In this document: positions 31,301 to 36,306 of the stretch, piece after piece | Layout: each line of letters opens with the position of its first letter | Position numbering within the stretch: the first letter of the stretch is position 1 | Assembly (NCBI GenBank): GCA_017307275.1 | Contig: JAFKFK010000017.1 | Coordinates: forward strand, 80,959-144,958 | DNA: 64,000 nucleotides | Direction: 5' to 3' | DNA from: Alphaproteobacteria bacterium | Lineage (GTDB): Bacteria; Pseudomonadota; Alphaproteobacteria; Reyranellales; Reyranellaceae | The notes under the pieces: generated by a model | What the model was told of the DNA's origin: nothing | Database searches by the model: none | Seen by the model: only the letters and a program-made list of their open reading frames with translations | Position numbers and translations under genes: made by a program

Positions 31301-34300
31301 CGAATGCCAGCTCGATGAGCTTCGGTGGCAGCATCGCCGGCAGCGGCTCACTCCTTGTCGACGGTTCGCTCGTTCTGACGGGTGCCAACAGCTACACCGG
31401 CACGACGCAGATCGAAGCCGGCACCCTGCAGCTCGGCGTCGGCGGCAGCCTGTCGTCGAGCACGCTGCTCGACCTTGGCAACAACGGCGGCACCTTCGAC
31501 CTCAACGGCCAGACGCAGACGGTCGGCGGCATTGCGGGTGGTGGCTCGACGAATATCCTGCTGGGATCGGGTGCTCTCACCGTCAATCAGGCGGCGAACG
31601 GATCGTTCGGCGGCCAGATCGGGGGCAGCGGCACCTTCATCAAGGCCGGCGCAGGCACGCTCGCCCTGACGGGTGCCAACACCAACGCGAACACGGTCGT
31701 CAACGGCGGCACCCTGCAGCTCGGCGCTGGCGGCAGCCTGGCCGCAGCAAGCACGCTGGCGGTGAACGGCGGCACGTTCGACCTCAACGGCCAGAGCCAG
31801 ACAGTCGGCGCCCTTTCCGGCACCGGCGGCACGGTCGGCCTGAACGGCGGCGCGGCACTCACGCTCAACCAGAACACCGACACGAGCTACGCCGGTGCCT
31901 TCACCGGCAACGGCAGCCTCGTCAAGGACGGCAGCGCCACGCTGGCCTTGACTGGCGCCAGCAACCACACCGGCGGCACGGTGATCAACAACGGCACGCT
32001 GCAGCTCGGCGCAGGCGGCAGCCTGGCCTCGACCGGCGCAGTGGCGGTGAATGGCGGTACGTTCGACCTGAATGGCCAGTCCCAGACCGTGGGTGCTCTC
32101 TCGGGCACCGGCGGCACGGTGGCGCTCAGCAACAACGGCGCGCTGACGGTCAACCAGACCACCAACACAAGCTACGCCGGCGTCATCACCGGCAGCGGCA
32201 GCCTGACCAAGTCCGGCAGCGGCACGCTCACGCTGACGGGCACCAACACCTACACCGGCGGCACGACGGTTTCGGGCGGCACCTTGGCCGGCACGACGTC
32301 GAGCCTGCAGGGCAACATCGTCAACAATGCCAACGTGACCTTCGATCAGGTGGGCGCGGGCGTCTATGCCGGCGCCATGTCGGGTACCGGCACGCTGACC
32401 AAGAGCGGCGCTGGTACCGTCGTGCTGACGGGCGAGAACGTCTTCAGCGGCGGCACGATCATTACCGGCGGCATCCTGCAGATCGGCAACGGCGGCACGA
32501 CCGGCTCGCTGGCCGGAAACGTCCAGAACGACGGGACGCTGGCTTTCTTCCGCTCCGACAACATCACCTTCGGCGGCGACATCAGCGGCACGGGCGGATT
32601 GCTGTTCATGGGCAACGCTACGGTGACGCTGACCGGCAACAACACCTTCACCGGCGGCATCGCGATGGGCGGCGGCACGCTCGTGGTCGGCGCCGACTCC
32701 GAGCTGGGCGGTGCCGGCAGCACGCTGACCCTGGCCGGCAGCACGGTTCAGGCGACAGCGAGCTTCACCAGCAACCGCGCGATCATCCTCGCGACGGGCG
32801 GTGGCACGTTCAACACCGGCAGCAACGTTCTCACGCTGGCCGGCGTGGTCTCGGGCGTCGGTGGCCTGGTGGTGGGCGAGAGCAGCTCGATTGTTCTCAC
32901 GGGCGCCAACACCTACAGCGGCGGCACGACCATTTCGTCGGGCGCGCTGCTCACCCTGGGCGGCTCGGGTTCGATCCAGGGCGATGTCGCCAACAGCGGC
33001 ACGATGCAGTTCGCCGGGACGGGCACGACGTTCGGTGGCGTGATCTCGGGCAGCGGTGCAGTCCAGCAGGTGAGCGGCACCACGGTGTTGACGGGCAACA
33101 GCCTCCATACCGGCGGTACGACGATCAGCGGCGGCACATTGCAGCTCGGCATCGACAATGCGCTGACGATGGCGGGCGCGCTCGCGATCAACGGCGGCAC
33201 CTTCGACCTCAACGGTTACGCCCAGACGATCGGCGAGCTGTCGGGCACGGGCGGTGGCGTCGCGCTGAACGGCGGCGCGCTGACGGTGAACCAGACCGGC
33301 AACACGACCTACGCCGGTATCGTCAGTGGCACGGGCAGCTTCATCAAGGATGGCAGCGGCACGCTCGTCCTGACGGGCGCCAACACCAACGCGAACACCG
33401 TCGTCAACGGCGGCACTCTGCAGGGTACGACCAGCAGCCTGCAGGGCAACATCGCCAACAACGCCACGGTCGTCTTCGACCAGGCGGCGACGGGCACCTA
33501 TGCCGGCAACATGTCGGGCAACGGCGGGCTCACCAAGAACGGCAACGGCGCGCTGATCCTGAGTGGCGACAATTCCGGCTACGCCGGCACGACCACCGTC
33601 AACGCCGGCCTGCTGCAGATCGGCGACGGCGTAGGCGGCACGGCCATGGCCGGCAACATCGTCAATAACGCTGCGGTCACGTTCATGGCGGGGGGAGCAG
33701 GCCTCTCCTACGGCGGCTCGATCTCGGGCAGCGGCGGCGTCACCGTCGCGGGCGCGGCGCAGACGACCTTCACCGGCACGCACAGCTACGCCGGCGGCAC
33801 GACGGTCACCTCGACGGCGGGCCTCAATATCGGCAGCGGCACGACGACGGCCAAGATCGTGGGCGCGCTGACAGCCGATGGCGGCCTTGCCAACTTCGTC
33901 AATGCCGACATGTCGGGCATGGGCGCAATCACGGCCCGCAACGGCGGTACGCTCGGCTTCTCGAGCTCGGCCAGCGCGGCGGCGACGGCGCTCCTGGTGG
34001 CCGATGCAGCCAGCGCGCTCGCATTCTCGGATGCCAGCACCGCTGGCACGTCGACGATCACCAACAGCGGCAATGTTCGTTTCACGGGAAACAGCAGCGG
34101 CGGCACGGCGCGCTACATCGGCAGCAGCGGCGATCTTTCGATCGCCGGTATCGCGGGCAGCAGCACGACCATCGGCTCGATCGAAGGCAGCGGCACCGTC
34201 TCGCTCGGCAACAAGCAGCTTGCGGTCGGCGGCAACAACCAGTCGACGCAGTACAACGGCGTCATTGGTGGTGCGGGCGGTTCGTTGCTGAAGCAGGGCA

Positions 34301-36297
34301 CCGGCACTTTGACCCTGACCGGCAACAATACCTACAGCGGTGGCACGACCGTCACTGGCGGTCTGGTCAACTTCGCGACGCTGGGTAACTTCGGCACGGG
34401 CAACGTCACCCTGAACGGGGGCGGCGTGCAGTGGGCGGCCGGTACTTCGACCGACATCTCGGTCCGGCTGGCGGCGTTCGGCGTCAACGGCGGTACGCTC
34501 GACACCAACGGCAACAACGTCACCCTGGCGAATGGCATCTCGGGCTCCGGTAGCCTGACCAAGGCGGGCGACGGCGTGCTCACGCTGGCAGGCAACAACA
34601 CGTACACCGGCGGCACCTTCGTCACCGGCGGCTCGATCGCCCTCACCGGCAACATTGCCGGTCCGGTCAGTGTGAGCGACGGCCTGTTCAAGGCCAATGG
34701 CACGATCGGTGGGACGGTGACCGTGAGCGCCGACGGTACCCTGGGGGGTAGCGGCACGGTGGGCGGCATCGTCGTCAATGGCGGCACCGTGGCGCCCGGC
34801 AACTCGATCGGCACTCTGACCGTCACGGGCAACTACGTGCAGTCGGGCGGTATCTATCAGGTCGAGGTCAATTCCTCGGGCCAGGCCGACCGCATCAACG
34901 TCACCGGCACCGCCACACTCAACGGCGGTACGGTGCAGGTGCTGGCCGATCAGGGCGGCACCTACGCCCGCAACACGTCCTATACGATCCTGACGGCGAC
35001 CGGCGGCATCACGGGCACCTACTCGAACGTCACCAGCAACCTCGCCTTCCTGACGCCGACGCTGAGCTACAGCGGCACCAGCGTGACCTTGATGCTGGAG
35101 ATGCTGCAGAGCGCCTTCCGGAACGCCGCCCAGACGCCGAACCAGGCGGCTGTCGGCGCGGCGCTCGACGCGGCGGCGCCCACGGCGACCGGCGACTTCG
35201 CCAACGTGATCAACGCCCTCTCGGTGCTGGACACGCAGCAGGGACCAGCGGCGCTGACGGCGATCAGCGGCCAGAACTACTCGGCGCTGAGCTCGGCCAG
35301 CGTGCAGTCGGCCCAGCTCTTCATGAGCAACTTCTCCAACCAGGCGAGCGGCGCCACGCGCGGCGGCCCTGCCGCTCAGGCGGCCGGTGCTACCAATCGT
35401 GTTCAGCTCGCCGAAGCCTGCGATGTCGCCTGCGACACCGCCGCGACGGGGCTGTGGGGCGCCTGGGGCGGCGCCATCGGCGGGTTCGGCACCATCGGCG
35501 GCAACAGCAACTCGAGCACCGTCACTTACAATCTCGGTGGCTTCGCCGGCGGCATCGACCGTCAGGTCACCGAAGAGCTGCTGGTGGGCTTCACTCTTGG
35601 CTATTCGAGCGGCACGCAGTGGACGTCGGGCTTCTCGGGCCGCAGCACGTCGAATACCTATCAGGCCGGCCTCTACGGCTCCTTCCTGAAGGGCCCGGTC
35701 TACGTCGATGGCCTCATCGGCTACGCCTACTCGGACAACCAGATGCTGCGGCAGATCCAGATCCCAGGTCTGAATTCGCGGGTCGCTACCGGCCAGACAG
35801 GCACCAACCAGTTCTTCGGTCAGATCGAAGCCGGCTATCGCATCGATCTGGGCACGACGGCAAATGCCTACCTGACCCCGTGGGCCCGCCTGCAGGGCTC
35901 GACCGCGACACAGAACGGCCTCACTGAAAGCGGTGCGGACTCGCTCAACCTCATCGTCGCGTCGCAGACGACCAACTCGCTGCGTTCGGTTCTCGGCGTC
36001 ACTCTGGGCGGGGAGATGGACATCGGCTCGGGCAACAAGCTCGCCGGCCAGTTCAAGGTGGGCTGGGCGCACGAGTTCGCCAACACCGACCGGCCGGTGA
36101 CGGCATCGTTCGTCGGTGCGCCGGCCGTGCCGTTCACGACCTACGGCGCCGCGCCGCAGCGGGACGGTGTGATCCTCGGCGTCAACGCCACGGCAAACAT
36201 CGGCGAGCGCACCAACCTGTTCCTCCGCTACGAGGGCGAGTTCCAGGGCATCGACAACTCCCACGCCCTCTCGGCCGGCATCCGCTTCACCTGGTAG
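13339..36297 (+). CDS. Giant autotransporter adhesin-like protein (7,652 residues) with PATR repeats
   Basis: A type Va secretion protein, intact over 22,959 bases. Residues 1-40 form a basic, hydrophobic signal peptide (RRLVRAALLLSTALTG, then AVAQ). After ~210 unique residues, a Gly/Thr/Ser-rich beta-helical passenger runs to about residue 7100, carrying by my count ~85 passenger-associated transport repeats of the form GTGTLTLTGANTYSGGTTV. A linker (VAPGNSIGTLTVTGNYVQSG, then [18 protein letters not shown]) precedes ~200 helical residues. The last ~280 residues are the outer-membrane beta-barrel, starting LWGAWGGAIGG and ending FTW. I noticed no cysteine in the passenger; the pair in AEACDVACD lies just before the barrel. 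ATG 13339 has GAAGAGG upstream; an in-frame GTG at 13312 lacks such a site and would lengthen the signal peptide. The role is probably adhesion, aggregation or a surface fibre. Confidence 0.95.
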   Translation: MVGLAIAGQAARPRRLVRAALLLSTALTGAAVLTTYAVAQDATWKTNPNTSWFGDSSNWSTNTVPTGVASFGQSTISSIINDNDRSIGTIQFNADARAYNFSFYGGSTFTFTGGGIVNNGSQAQIIEVQNVNLLFQNSASAGNNLITYRLNSSLGKIEFSGTSTAGSANFTSIFSGQLVFKDTASGGTAALTGDSSTVLDISGLTSGGTTIGSIAGGGSVVLGFNQLAVGGNNSSTTYSGVISGSGRLVKEGTGTLTLTGANSYLGHTTVNAGTLRLGASGVLVFNRIVNVGSGATLDLNNFNTTLGQVIGDGSVTLGSGTLTVLVTGGTFSGVMSGTGGLVVSGGGATYELTGSNTYSGGTTVGSSTTLSISSDAALGNVNGGVTLNGGTLSLSSAFNLASTRAITIGSSGGTIDVGSNNTTISGAISGSGGLTKQGTGTLTLSGTNDFAGLTIVGNNVVSYVAVSADNQLGTAGAGVTANTLGFLKATSSFSSSRSFTLTQGYAGFSVDAGATLTWDGVISGTPPAGGLTVRGPGTLVLTGTNTYVGGTAISSGTTLQISSDANLGNASNALTFNSGTLAVTSDMSTGRAIALESGFNGTISVSSGKTLTYSGIISGDASSRFIKSGAGVLVLTGANTYTGGTTVSGGTLIGTTNTLKGDITNNGTVQFNQNLTSTYYGNMSGSGRLVVTGNTGGQYLVLAGANTYSGGTTVSGPPALMVSSDGVLGSATGGITLENLGTLRFGASFDLASTRAITIGSGGGRINTNGFDTTISQSITGTGFLEKEGAGTLTFAAANSFSSLSVSGGVLVVSANNQLGAGTSAVSLRNNATLRTASSFSVGRFLGLSVGGGTVDVTDAAATLTWGSEVYGSGTLTKAGAGKLSLIGINSFTGATAITGGTLAIAGNAGLGNANNGVTFGGGTLQFLNSFDLAGTRAITLNAGGGTIDTNGFNTTISQVIGGDGGLTKAGAGTLTLTGVNTYLGATRVSAGTLVGSTDNLRGDIVNDGTVTFDQGFTSETYAGAMSGSGSLVKSGLGVLVLTGTNSYAGGTTLNDGTLRVSADANLGGATGTLTLAGGRMEFLSSFDFAATRNIVSSGGGGILYLNGNTVTVAGSVSGPTGLSIRDGKLILTGNNTIQSLDVRGGTLAVASVDSLGLGTRGLRLAQDGTLQFLSGFTTANSLALLGSDGNIDTNGFDATLTGQAFGGGRLVKKGTGALTLTGSNSYTGGTLVSGGTLAVSSDDNLGTGGLTLDGGALKTLGNLISSRAITLGAGGGTVDTDVFTSTLSGPVDGAGRLTVTGTGKLSLSGANAYSGGTTISGGSTLAIAGDAALGDVNGGVTFDNGTLQWLGTFNLASTRAITLNAGGGTVDTNGFDTTISQSISGGGRLTKSGTGTLYLAPGNTYTGGTTINGGTISIGVNTALGNATGGLTFNGGTLRTTADISLNHAISLNGNGTIDNQAITRLNGVVSGPGDLTKTGGGVLALIEASTFTGRLIVNQSVVVLQEGVPLGNIVLASGASVNFQDFGGNNTYAGVISGDGRVAQTGNGTLTLSGNNTYSGGTTVGGTSSSAVLAVSSDANLGNASGNINFSGGKLRFLSSFDLASTRTVNINNFGGIFSLNGATTTFGGVIENAGRLTIEGPGTMTFTGANTYSGGTYVQDGATLAVGSAEALGTGGLVLGGGTLKYLGSFDFARTVILNPGSGTFDTNGFNSTISTAIGGDGGLTKAGAGTLTLTGNNTFLGDVAINGGVLAISAGSNLGAGTGLAINGGTLRVSDVAAITRQTTLTGAATFDIVDGHGGFSVYGNVGGSGSLIKTGAGALTLRDTANYTGGTTVSGGNLTGSTASLQGNIVNNALVYFGQDTDGTYAGVMSGTGTLSKFGSATLTLTGLNTHQGGTHVTAGTIAVGQDANLGDATADISLRFGGTLRLLSSFNLSAGRDIELVSLGGLQLVSSTNEIAGTIHGTGVLTIEGPGTLTLSGTNTYSGGTSVTGSTLAVAADANLGNVNSNLTLNVATLQFLSSFDLAGTRAITLTGGSKFDTNGFNTTISQTIAGSGGLTKIGSGTLSLAGANTYIGNTFISGGTLAIAGNAALGSNIYGVILNNGTLQFLGTFNLANTRAISLLTGGGTIDTNGFDITFSNEIAGIGGLTKTGAGTLTISGTDNTYSGDTTVSGGVLAISTDANLGSTSSLVLDGGTLRTLAQGTYATAISLGAGGGTIDTLDMTLLTGVVSGNGGLTKTSSSVLYLLGANTYGGGTTVNGGAIYIETDGALGNASGGVTLNNGSRIVAGGTFASNRSLTLGSGGGTFDTGSYNLTWNGVIQGTAGLTKWGTGTLILSGTNTYTGDTAIERGSLQISSDANLGVGGRLILTNDATLRTAAAFTIARNVESVSGIIDTSGNDVTISGVVSGTSLSKQGLGTLTLTGTNSYSATSIQNGTLAVGSAANISVGRIDIDGGTLRVTGGTFALNQIVNLAATVGRIETDGGARLTLSDVRGNRLEKAGFGTLVLSGNQTYTGGTSIVGGTLAIGSDGALGAASGGISFDGGTLQFLATFDLGATRAISLNAGLGTIDTNSFATTIAQVIDGAGGLAKAGAGTLTLSGANTYRGGTMVTGGALYVSSDANLGDTSGALTIGAGGALVAGASFTIARNVVANGGSIADEGHTLTVSGNISGMELVKEGAGTLILTGNNTHLRTKILGGTLVLGSAANAGFDPITIESGTLRASNSFSLSQAVFLVTGDISVDAGANLTLADVRGGYLNKRGAGTLTLTGANSYSPTALYEGTLAISSDDNLGTGAGTLYFAGGTLKTLAGLTVNRSVSMIANGTVDTNGLSSTFNGVVDGGGRLTVTGGGSLTLAGANTFTGGTLIAGGSTVAIGSDAALGAPTSNVVFDNGTLKFLAGVDLVAARPIVLEAGGGTLDLTGTSTINGPIDGSGALTVTGAGTLTLSNVNTYSGGTILKGGVLRASMDSNLGAASGALVFDGGTLQLAGNFDLGAARAITLSAGGGTIDTNGFDTTAFQAINGIGGLTKAGAGLLTLMAPNTYSGGTTVTGGVLQLGLGGSLLATGTLTVNGGIFDLNGNNQTVGGLSGTGGTLYLNGDGELTVNQATATSFAGSIEGSGKLIKTGSGTLTLSGSNTHTGGTAISEGTLSVSSDAALGAASSILAIQGGFLQASATFSTARTTTLQSGGGFDVSNGATLTHSGEISGSGYLVKTGLGTLVLSGTNTYTAETVIGMGTLKVTNNAALGAASATLRIQGGTLLTDTDLVLTHDTQSNGNGNTIRVDAGTTTLQGAFSGWGTLTKSGAGTLKLVGTSSYSGTTTVLAGTLQGDTSTLRGSINNQAQVVFDQDTDGSFTGVISNTGAVTKRGSGVVTFDANQSYEGGTTIAGGTLRLGTGATLSTNGSLTVNAGTFDLNGNNQTVSALAGTGGTVALGSGTLTVDQATNTSYAGVITGSGAFVKNGSGTLTLTGANTYSGDTTVNGGILRGTTESLQGNIVTNAAVYFFQATTGTYAGAMSGSGSMLVTGGGTVILTGNSTYSGNTTVGAGNILQLGAGGTTGSIVGDVWANGTLAFNRSDDIVFAGSISGIGDISLMGPGAVTLTGTNSYTGGTTVISGTLIGTTASLQGAIVNNATVVFDQASDGVYAGVMDGTGKLVKTGSGNVTLSGANSYSNGTAVEGGTLTGSTASLQGAIATSSGTFVEFAQHADGTYAGVLSGAGSLIKSGSGNLTLTGANTYSGGTTVSAGTLTGTTTSLQGDITNNASVVFNQNTTGTYAGAMSGSGSLTVSGGGTVILMGNNSYANGTTIAAGTILQLGNGGSTGWLFGNVVTDGTLAFNRSGDIIFAGDISGSGGVSLMGPGSVTLIGNNTFTGAITVGGTIRAGSDAELGPIGNVLRLAGGTVQATATFTSTRPFELTSGTGTFDTNGNDLTLTGVVSGAGTLVKTGTGSLILSGANTYSGGTTVSAGTLVGTATSLQGDILNNAFVDFDQNVDGTYAGAMSGSGRLTKSGSGNLTLTGANSYSGGTVVLDGTLTGTTTSLQGNIASSGAVFFDQATAGAYAGILSGSGNLIVAQGDVTLAGANTYSGTTTVLSGATLRLGSGGSLGTTRLLDVNATGTFDLGGRTQTVGGLTGAGAVTLGAGALMVDQATNQTFSGSIDGSGSLTKAGSGTLILAGTSSYSGGTTVSGGILQGTTDSLQGGIVNNAAVVFDQATYGIYAGNMSGTGALTKSGNSILVLTGTNSYSGGTTVSGGTLSGTTASLQGNITNDAVVSFTQNFDGTYAGVMSGSGQLVVTGIGELKLTGANSYSGGTSIGTGVISVAADAALGAASGTLSFDGGTLRTTATFTMARATTLDTENGAFDVLEGTTLTQNGDVMGPGGLIKQGGGTLVLGGTNSYGGGTTVQSGTLQGTTTSLQGDIVNNAAVVFDQSFNGTYAGAMSGSGSLTKAGSGTVVLTGGLSYTGGTVVNDGILRLGAGNTLPMLRDLTVNGGTFDLGGNSQYVGTLSGTGGTIDLGAATLTVGQGQAATYGGVITGTGRLVVTSNGGGEITLTGANTYTGGTTVDHMRLIGTTDSLQGNIIADGATIIFDQGISGNYAGVMSGSGGLVKRGSGTVTLTGANTYAGSINVTEGTLRLGTGSSLSASMSLYIYGGTFDLNGATQTVNLLDGLSGGLALGSGTLTVDQATDTQAGMTISGGGRLVKTGTGRLRLTGTNSYTGGTVVSGGTLVGTTGSLQGAITNDTAVVFDQGYDGTYAGIMDGGGSLTKTGIGNLTLAGANTYSGGTTVSAGTLTGTTTSLQGDITNNAAVVFAQVADGTYAGAMDGSGTLTKTGIGNLTLLGANSYSGGTTVSAGTLTGTTTSLQGAIVNNAAVVFDQNTDGTYAGAMSGTGALTKSGTGNLTLTGANTYSGGTTVSAGVLTGTTTSLQGNIVNNAAVAFDQAFDGTYAAVISGTGSLTKQGIGILTLSDANTYSGGTTFVSGTVAVADNSALGAASGVLTFDEGTLRTTATFTMARATTLTAMGGTFDVVDGTTLTQNGDITGAGGLTKRGGGTLVLGGTNTYGGSTNVEAGILQGTTDSLQGPIGTLTNTGVVFDQSTTGTFGGTISGAGSLTKNGSGTVILAGSVAHTGSTTVNAGTLQLAGDFVLNTDTTIVVNDGTFDLNGHIQRISGLSGTGGTVDLGAAAGHLNIQQDGDLSYAGSIVGGGQITKAGVGTLTLTGANTYSGGTTVAAGTLRGTTTSLQGDIAVVAGAHVVFDQSTIGIYAGNITQGGALTITGGGAVVLTGTVDHTGGTTIAANTILQIGNGGTTGSLAGDVVTNGTLSFYRSDDIVFAGDISGSGGVTLMGSGSVTLTGTNTYSGATTVGGGVIIASSDANLGPTGNMLVLNGGAVQAIASFTSGRPISLGASGGTFDTNGNELTLSGTLSGAGRLTKVGAGTLILAGTSSYSGGTTVSGGILQGTTDSLLGNITNNATVAFSQVVAGTYAGIISGTGAVSVDGDVTFTGANTYSGGTTITSGALLSLGGAGSIQGNVANSGTMQFAGTGVTFGGAISGSGAVQQVSGTTVLTGVSTYTGGTVVTGGTLQMGAGGALAATGALTINSGTFDLNGNAQTIGALAGAGGAVTLGGGTLTVDQSSDTTFAGSIGGAGTFIKAGSGTLILAGTGNQANTVVSGGILQGTTASLQGSIVNNAGVIFNQSTTGTYAGTMSGTGSVTVNGGGIVVVTGTNTYSGGTTIATGSTLQLGVGGTTGSIAGNVAVDGTLTFYRSDNIVFAGNISGSGGIKLMGTGSVDFTGTNSFTGGVSVGGILRAGSDSQLGPAGSTLTLDDGTVQATAGFSSDRQIVLAGAAGTFDTNGFTLALTGVLSGSGNLIKVGTGTLVLVGTTSYTGDTFVNGGTLQGTMAALSRNIVNNAIVTFADSGVYGGIMSGTGALLVAGGTTVGFSGANTYTGGTFVQAGGTLDLGTGSIAGGVENEGLVRFANASSMSFGGSIAGSGSLLVDGSLVLTGANSYTGTTQIEAGTLQLGVGGSLSSSTLLDLGNNGGTFDLNGQTQTVGGIAGGGSTNILLGSGALTVNQAANGSFGGQIGGSGTFIKAGAGTLALTGANTNANTVVNGGTLQLGAGGSLAAASTLAVNGGTFDLNGQSQTVGALSGTGGTVGLNGGAALTLNQNTDTSYAGAFTGNGSLVKDGSATLALTGASNHTGGTVINNGTLQLGAGGSLASTGAVAVNGGTFDLNGQSQTVGALSGTGGTVALSNNGALTVNQTTNTSYAGVITGSGSLTKSGSGTLTLTGTNTYTGGTTVSGGTLAGTTSSLQGNIVNNANVTFDQVGAGVYAGAMSGTGTLTKSGAGTVVLTGENVFSGGTIITGGILQIGNGGTTGSLAGNVQNDGTLAFFRSDNITFGGDISGTGGLLFMGNATVTLTGNNTFTGGIAMGGGTLVVGADSELGGAGSTLTLAGSTVQATASFTSNRAIILATGGGTFNTGSNVLTLAGVVSGVGGLVVGESSSIVLTGANTYSGGTTISSGALLTLGGSGSIQGDVANSGTMQFAGTGTTFGGVISGSGAVQQVSGTTVLTGNSLHTGGTTISGGTLQLGIDNALTMAGALAINGGTFDLNGYAQTIGELSGTGGGVALNGGALTVNQTGNTTYAGIVSGTGSFIKDGSGTLVLTGANTNANTVVNGGTLQGTTSSLQGNIANNATVVFDQAATGTYAGNMSGNGGLTKNGNGALILSGDNSGYAGTTTVNAGLLQIGDGVGGTAMAGNIVNNAAVTFMAGGAGLSYGGSISGSGGVTVAGAAQTTFTGTHSYAGGTTVTSTAGLNIGSGTTTAKIVGALTADGGLANFVNADMSGMGAITARNGGTLGFSSSASAAATALLVADAASALAFSDASTAGTSTITNSGNVRFTGNSSGGTARYIGSSGDLSIAGIAGSSTTIGSIEGSGTVSLGNKQLAVGGNNQSTQYNGVIGGAGGSLLKQGTGTLTLTGNNTYSGGTTVTGGLVNFATLGNFGTGNVTLNGGGVQWAAGTSTDISVRLAAFGVNGGTLDTNGNNVTLANGISGSGSLTKAGDGVLTLAGNNTYTGGTFVTGGSIALTGNIAGPVSVSDGLFKANGTIGGTVTVSADGTLGGSGTVGGIVVNGGTVAPGNSIGTLTVTGNYVQSGGIYQVEVNSSGQADRINVTGTATLNGGTVQVLADQGGTYARNTSYTILTATGGITGTYSNVTSNLAFLTPTLSYSGTSVTLMLEMLQSAFRNAAQTPNQAAVGAALDAAAPTATGDFANVINALSVLDTQQGPAALTAISGQNYSALSSASVQSAQLFMSNFSNQASGATRGGPAAQAAGATNRVQLAEACDVACDTAATGLWGAWGGAIGGFGTIGGNSNSSTVTYNLGGFAGGIDRQVTEELLVGFTLGYSSGTQWTSGFSGRSTSNTYQAGLYGSFLKGPVYVDGLIGYAYSDNQMLRQIQIPGLNSRVATGQTGTNQFFGQIEAGYRIDLGTTANAYLTPWARLQGSTATQNGLTESGADSLNLIVASQTTNSLRSVLGVTLGGEMDIGSGNKLAGQFKVGWAHEFANTDRPVTASFVGAPAVPFTTYGAAPQRDGVILGVNATANIGERTNLFLRYEGEFQGIDNSHALSAGIRFTW
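26311..26600 (+). repeat. Intragenic duplicated passenger module, copy 1
   Basis: It encodes DAALGAASGTLSFDGGTLRT, TATFTMARATTL and LTQNGD, then a GGGTLVLGGTNSYGGG unit. It is closely matched 1,995 bases downstream at 28306-28595 (ATFTMARATTL and LVLGGTNTYGG recur). This module type is otherwise rare in the protein, so the pair reads as a segmental duplication within the gene. Confidence 0.75.
27538..28305 (+). repeat. Four tandem 192-bp (64-residue) units inside the giant autotransporter
   Basis: Units start at 27538, 27730, 27922 and 28114, exactly 192 bases apart. Each encodes GTTxSLQG, VxFxQxxDGTYA, TKxGxGxLTL and NTYSGGTTVSAGTL-like segments. The nucleotide identity between neighbouring units is visibly higher than between average repeats of this passenger, pointing to recent tandem expansion by unequal recombination. 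Confidence 0.85.
28306..28595 (+). repeat. Intragenic duplicated passenger module, copy 2
   Basis: Downstream partner of 26311-26600, immediately after the four 192-bp tandem units. It differs mainly in the middle (TAMGGTFDVVDGT against DTENGAFDVLEGT). Confidence 0.75.
29881..30066 (+). repeat. Intragenic duplicated module GSIQGNVANSG, copy 1
   Basis: It encodes GSIQGNVANSGTMQFAGTG and GSGAVQQVSGTTVLTG. A near-identical stretch lies 3,030 bases downstream at 32911-33096, with only scattered, largely synonymous changes visible. Both copies follow a module containing an F(Y/F)RSD(D/N)I sequence, so the duplicated block is larger than the core given here. Confidence 0.8.
32911..33096 (+). repeat. 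Intragenic duplicated module GSIQGDVANSG, copy 2
   Basis: Partner of 29881-30066. Here the preceding FFRSDNI module joins without the extra ~64-residue unit present in copy 1, which indicates gain or loss of one repeat unit after the duplication. Confidence 0.8.
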
Positions 36298-36306
36298 GGC
36301 AGCGGC

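Noticed and set aside
31348..36264. Open frame of 1,638 codons antisense to the giant autotransporter
   Set aside because: The opposite strand of a GC-rich, repeat-biased gene stays open for long stretches. The predicted protein is a low-complexity Arg/Ala/Gly/Asp-rich sequence mirroring the repeats, with no domain or ribosome site. The same applies to the antisense frames at 22615-24795, 19690-21426 and 13081-15018.
13339..36297. Regular repeats that could suggest a CRISPR array or satellite DNA
   Set aside because: Repeat units are in frame, encode the PATR consensus, vary in length and sequence, and lack short identical repeats with unique spacers.
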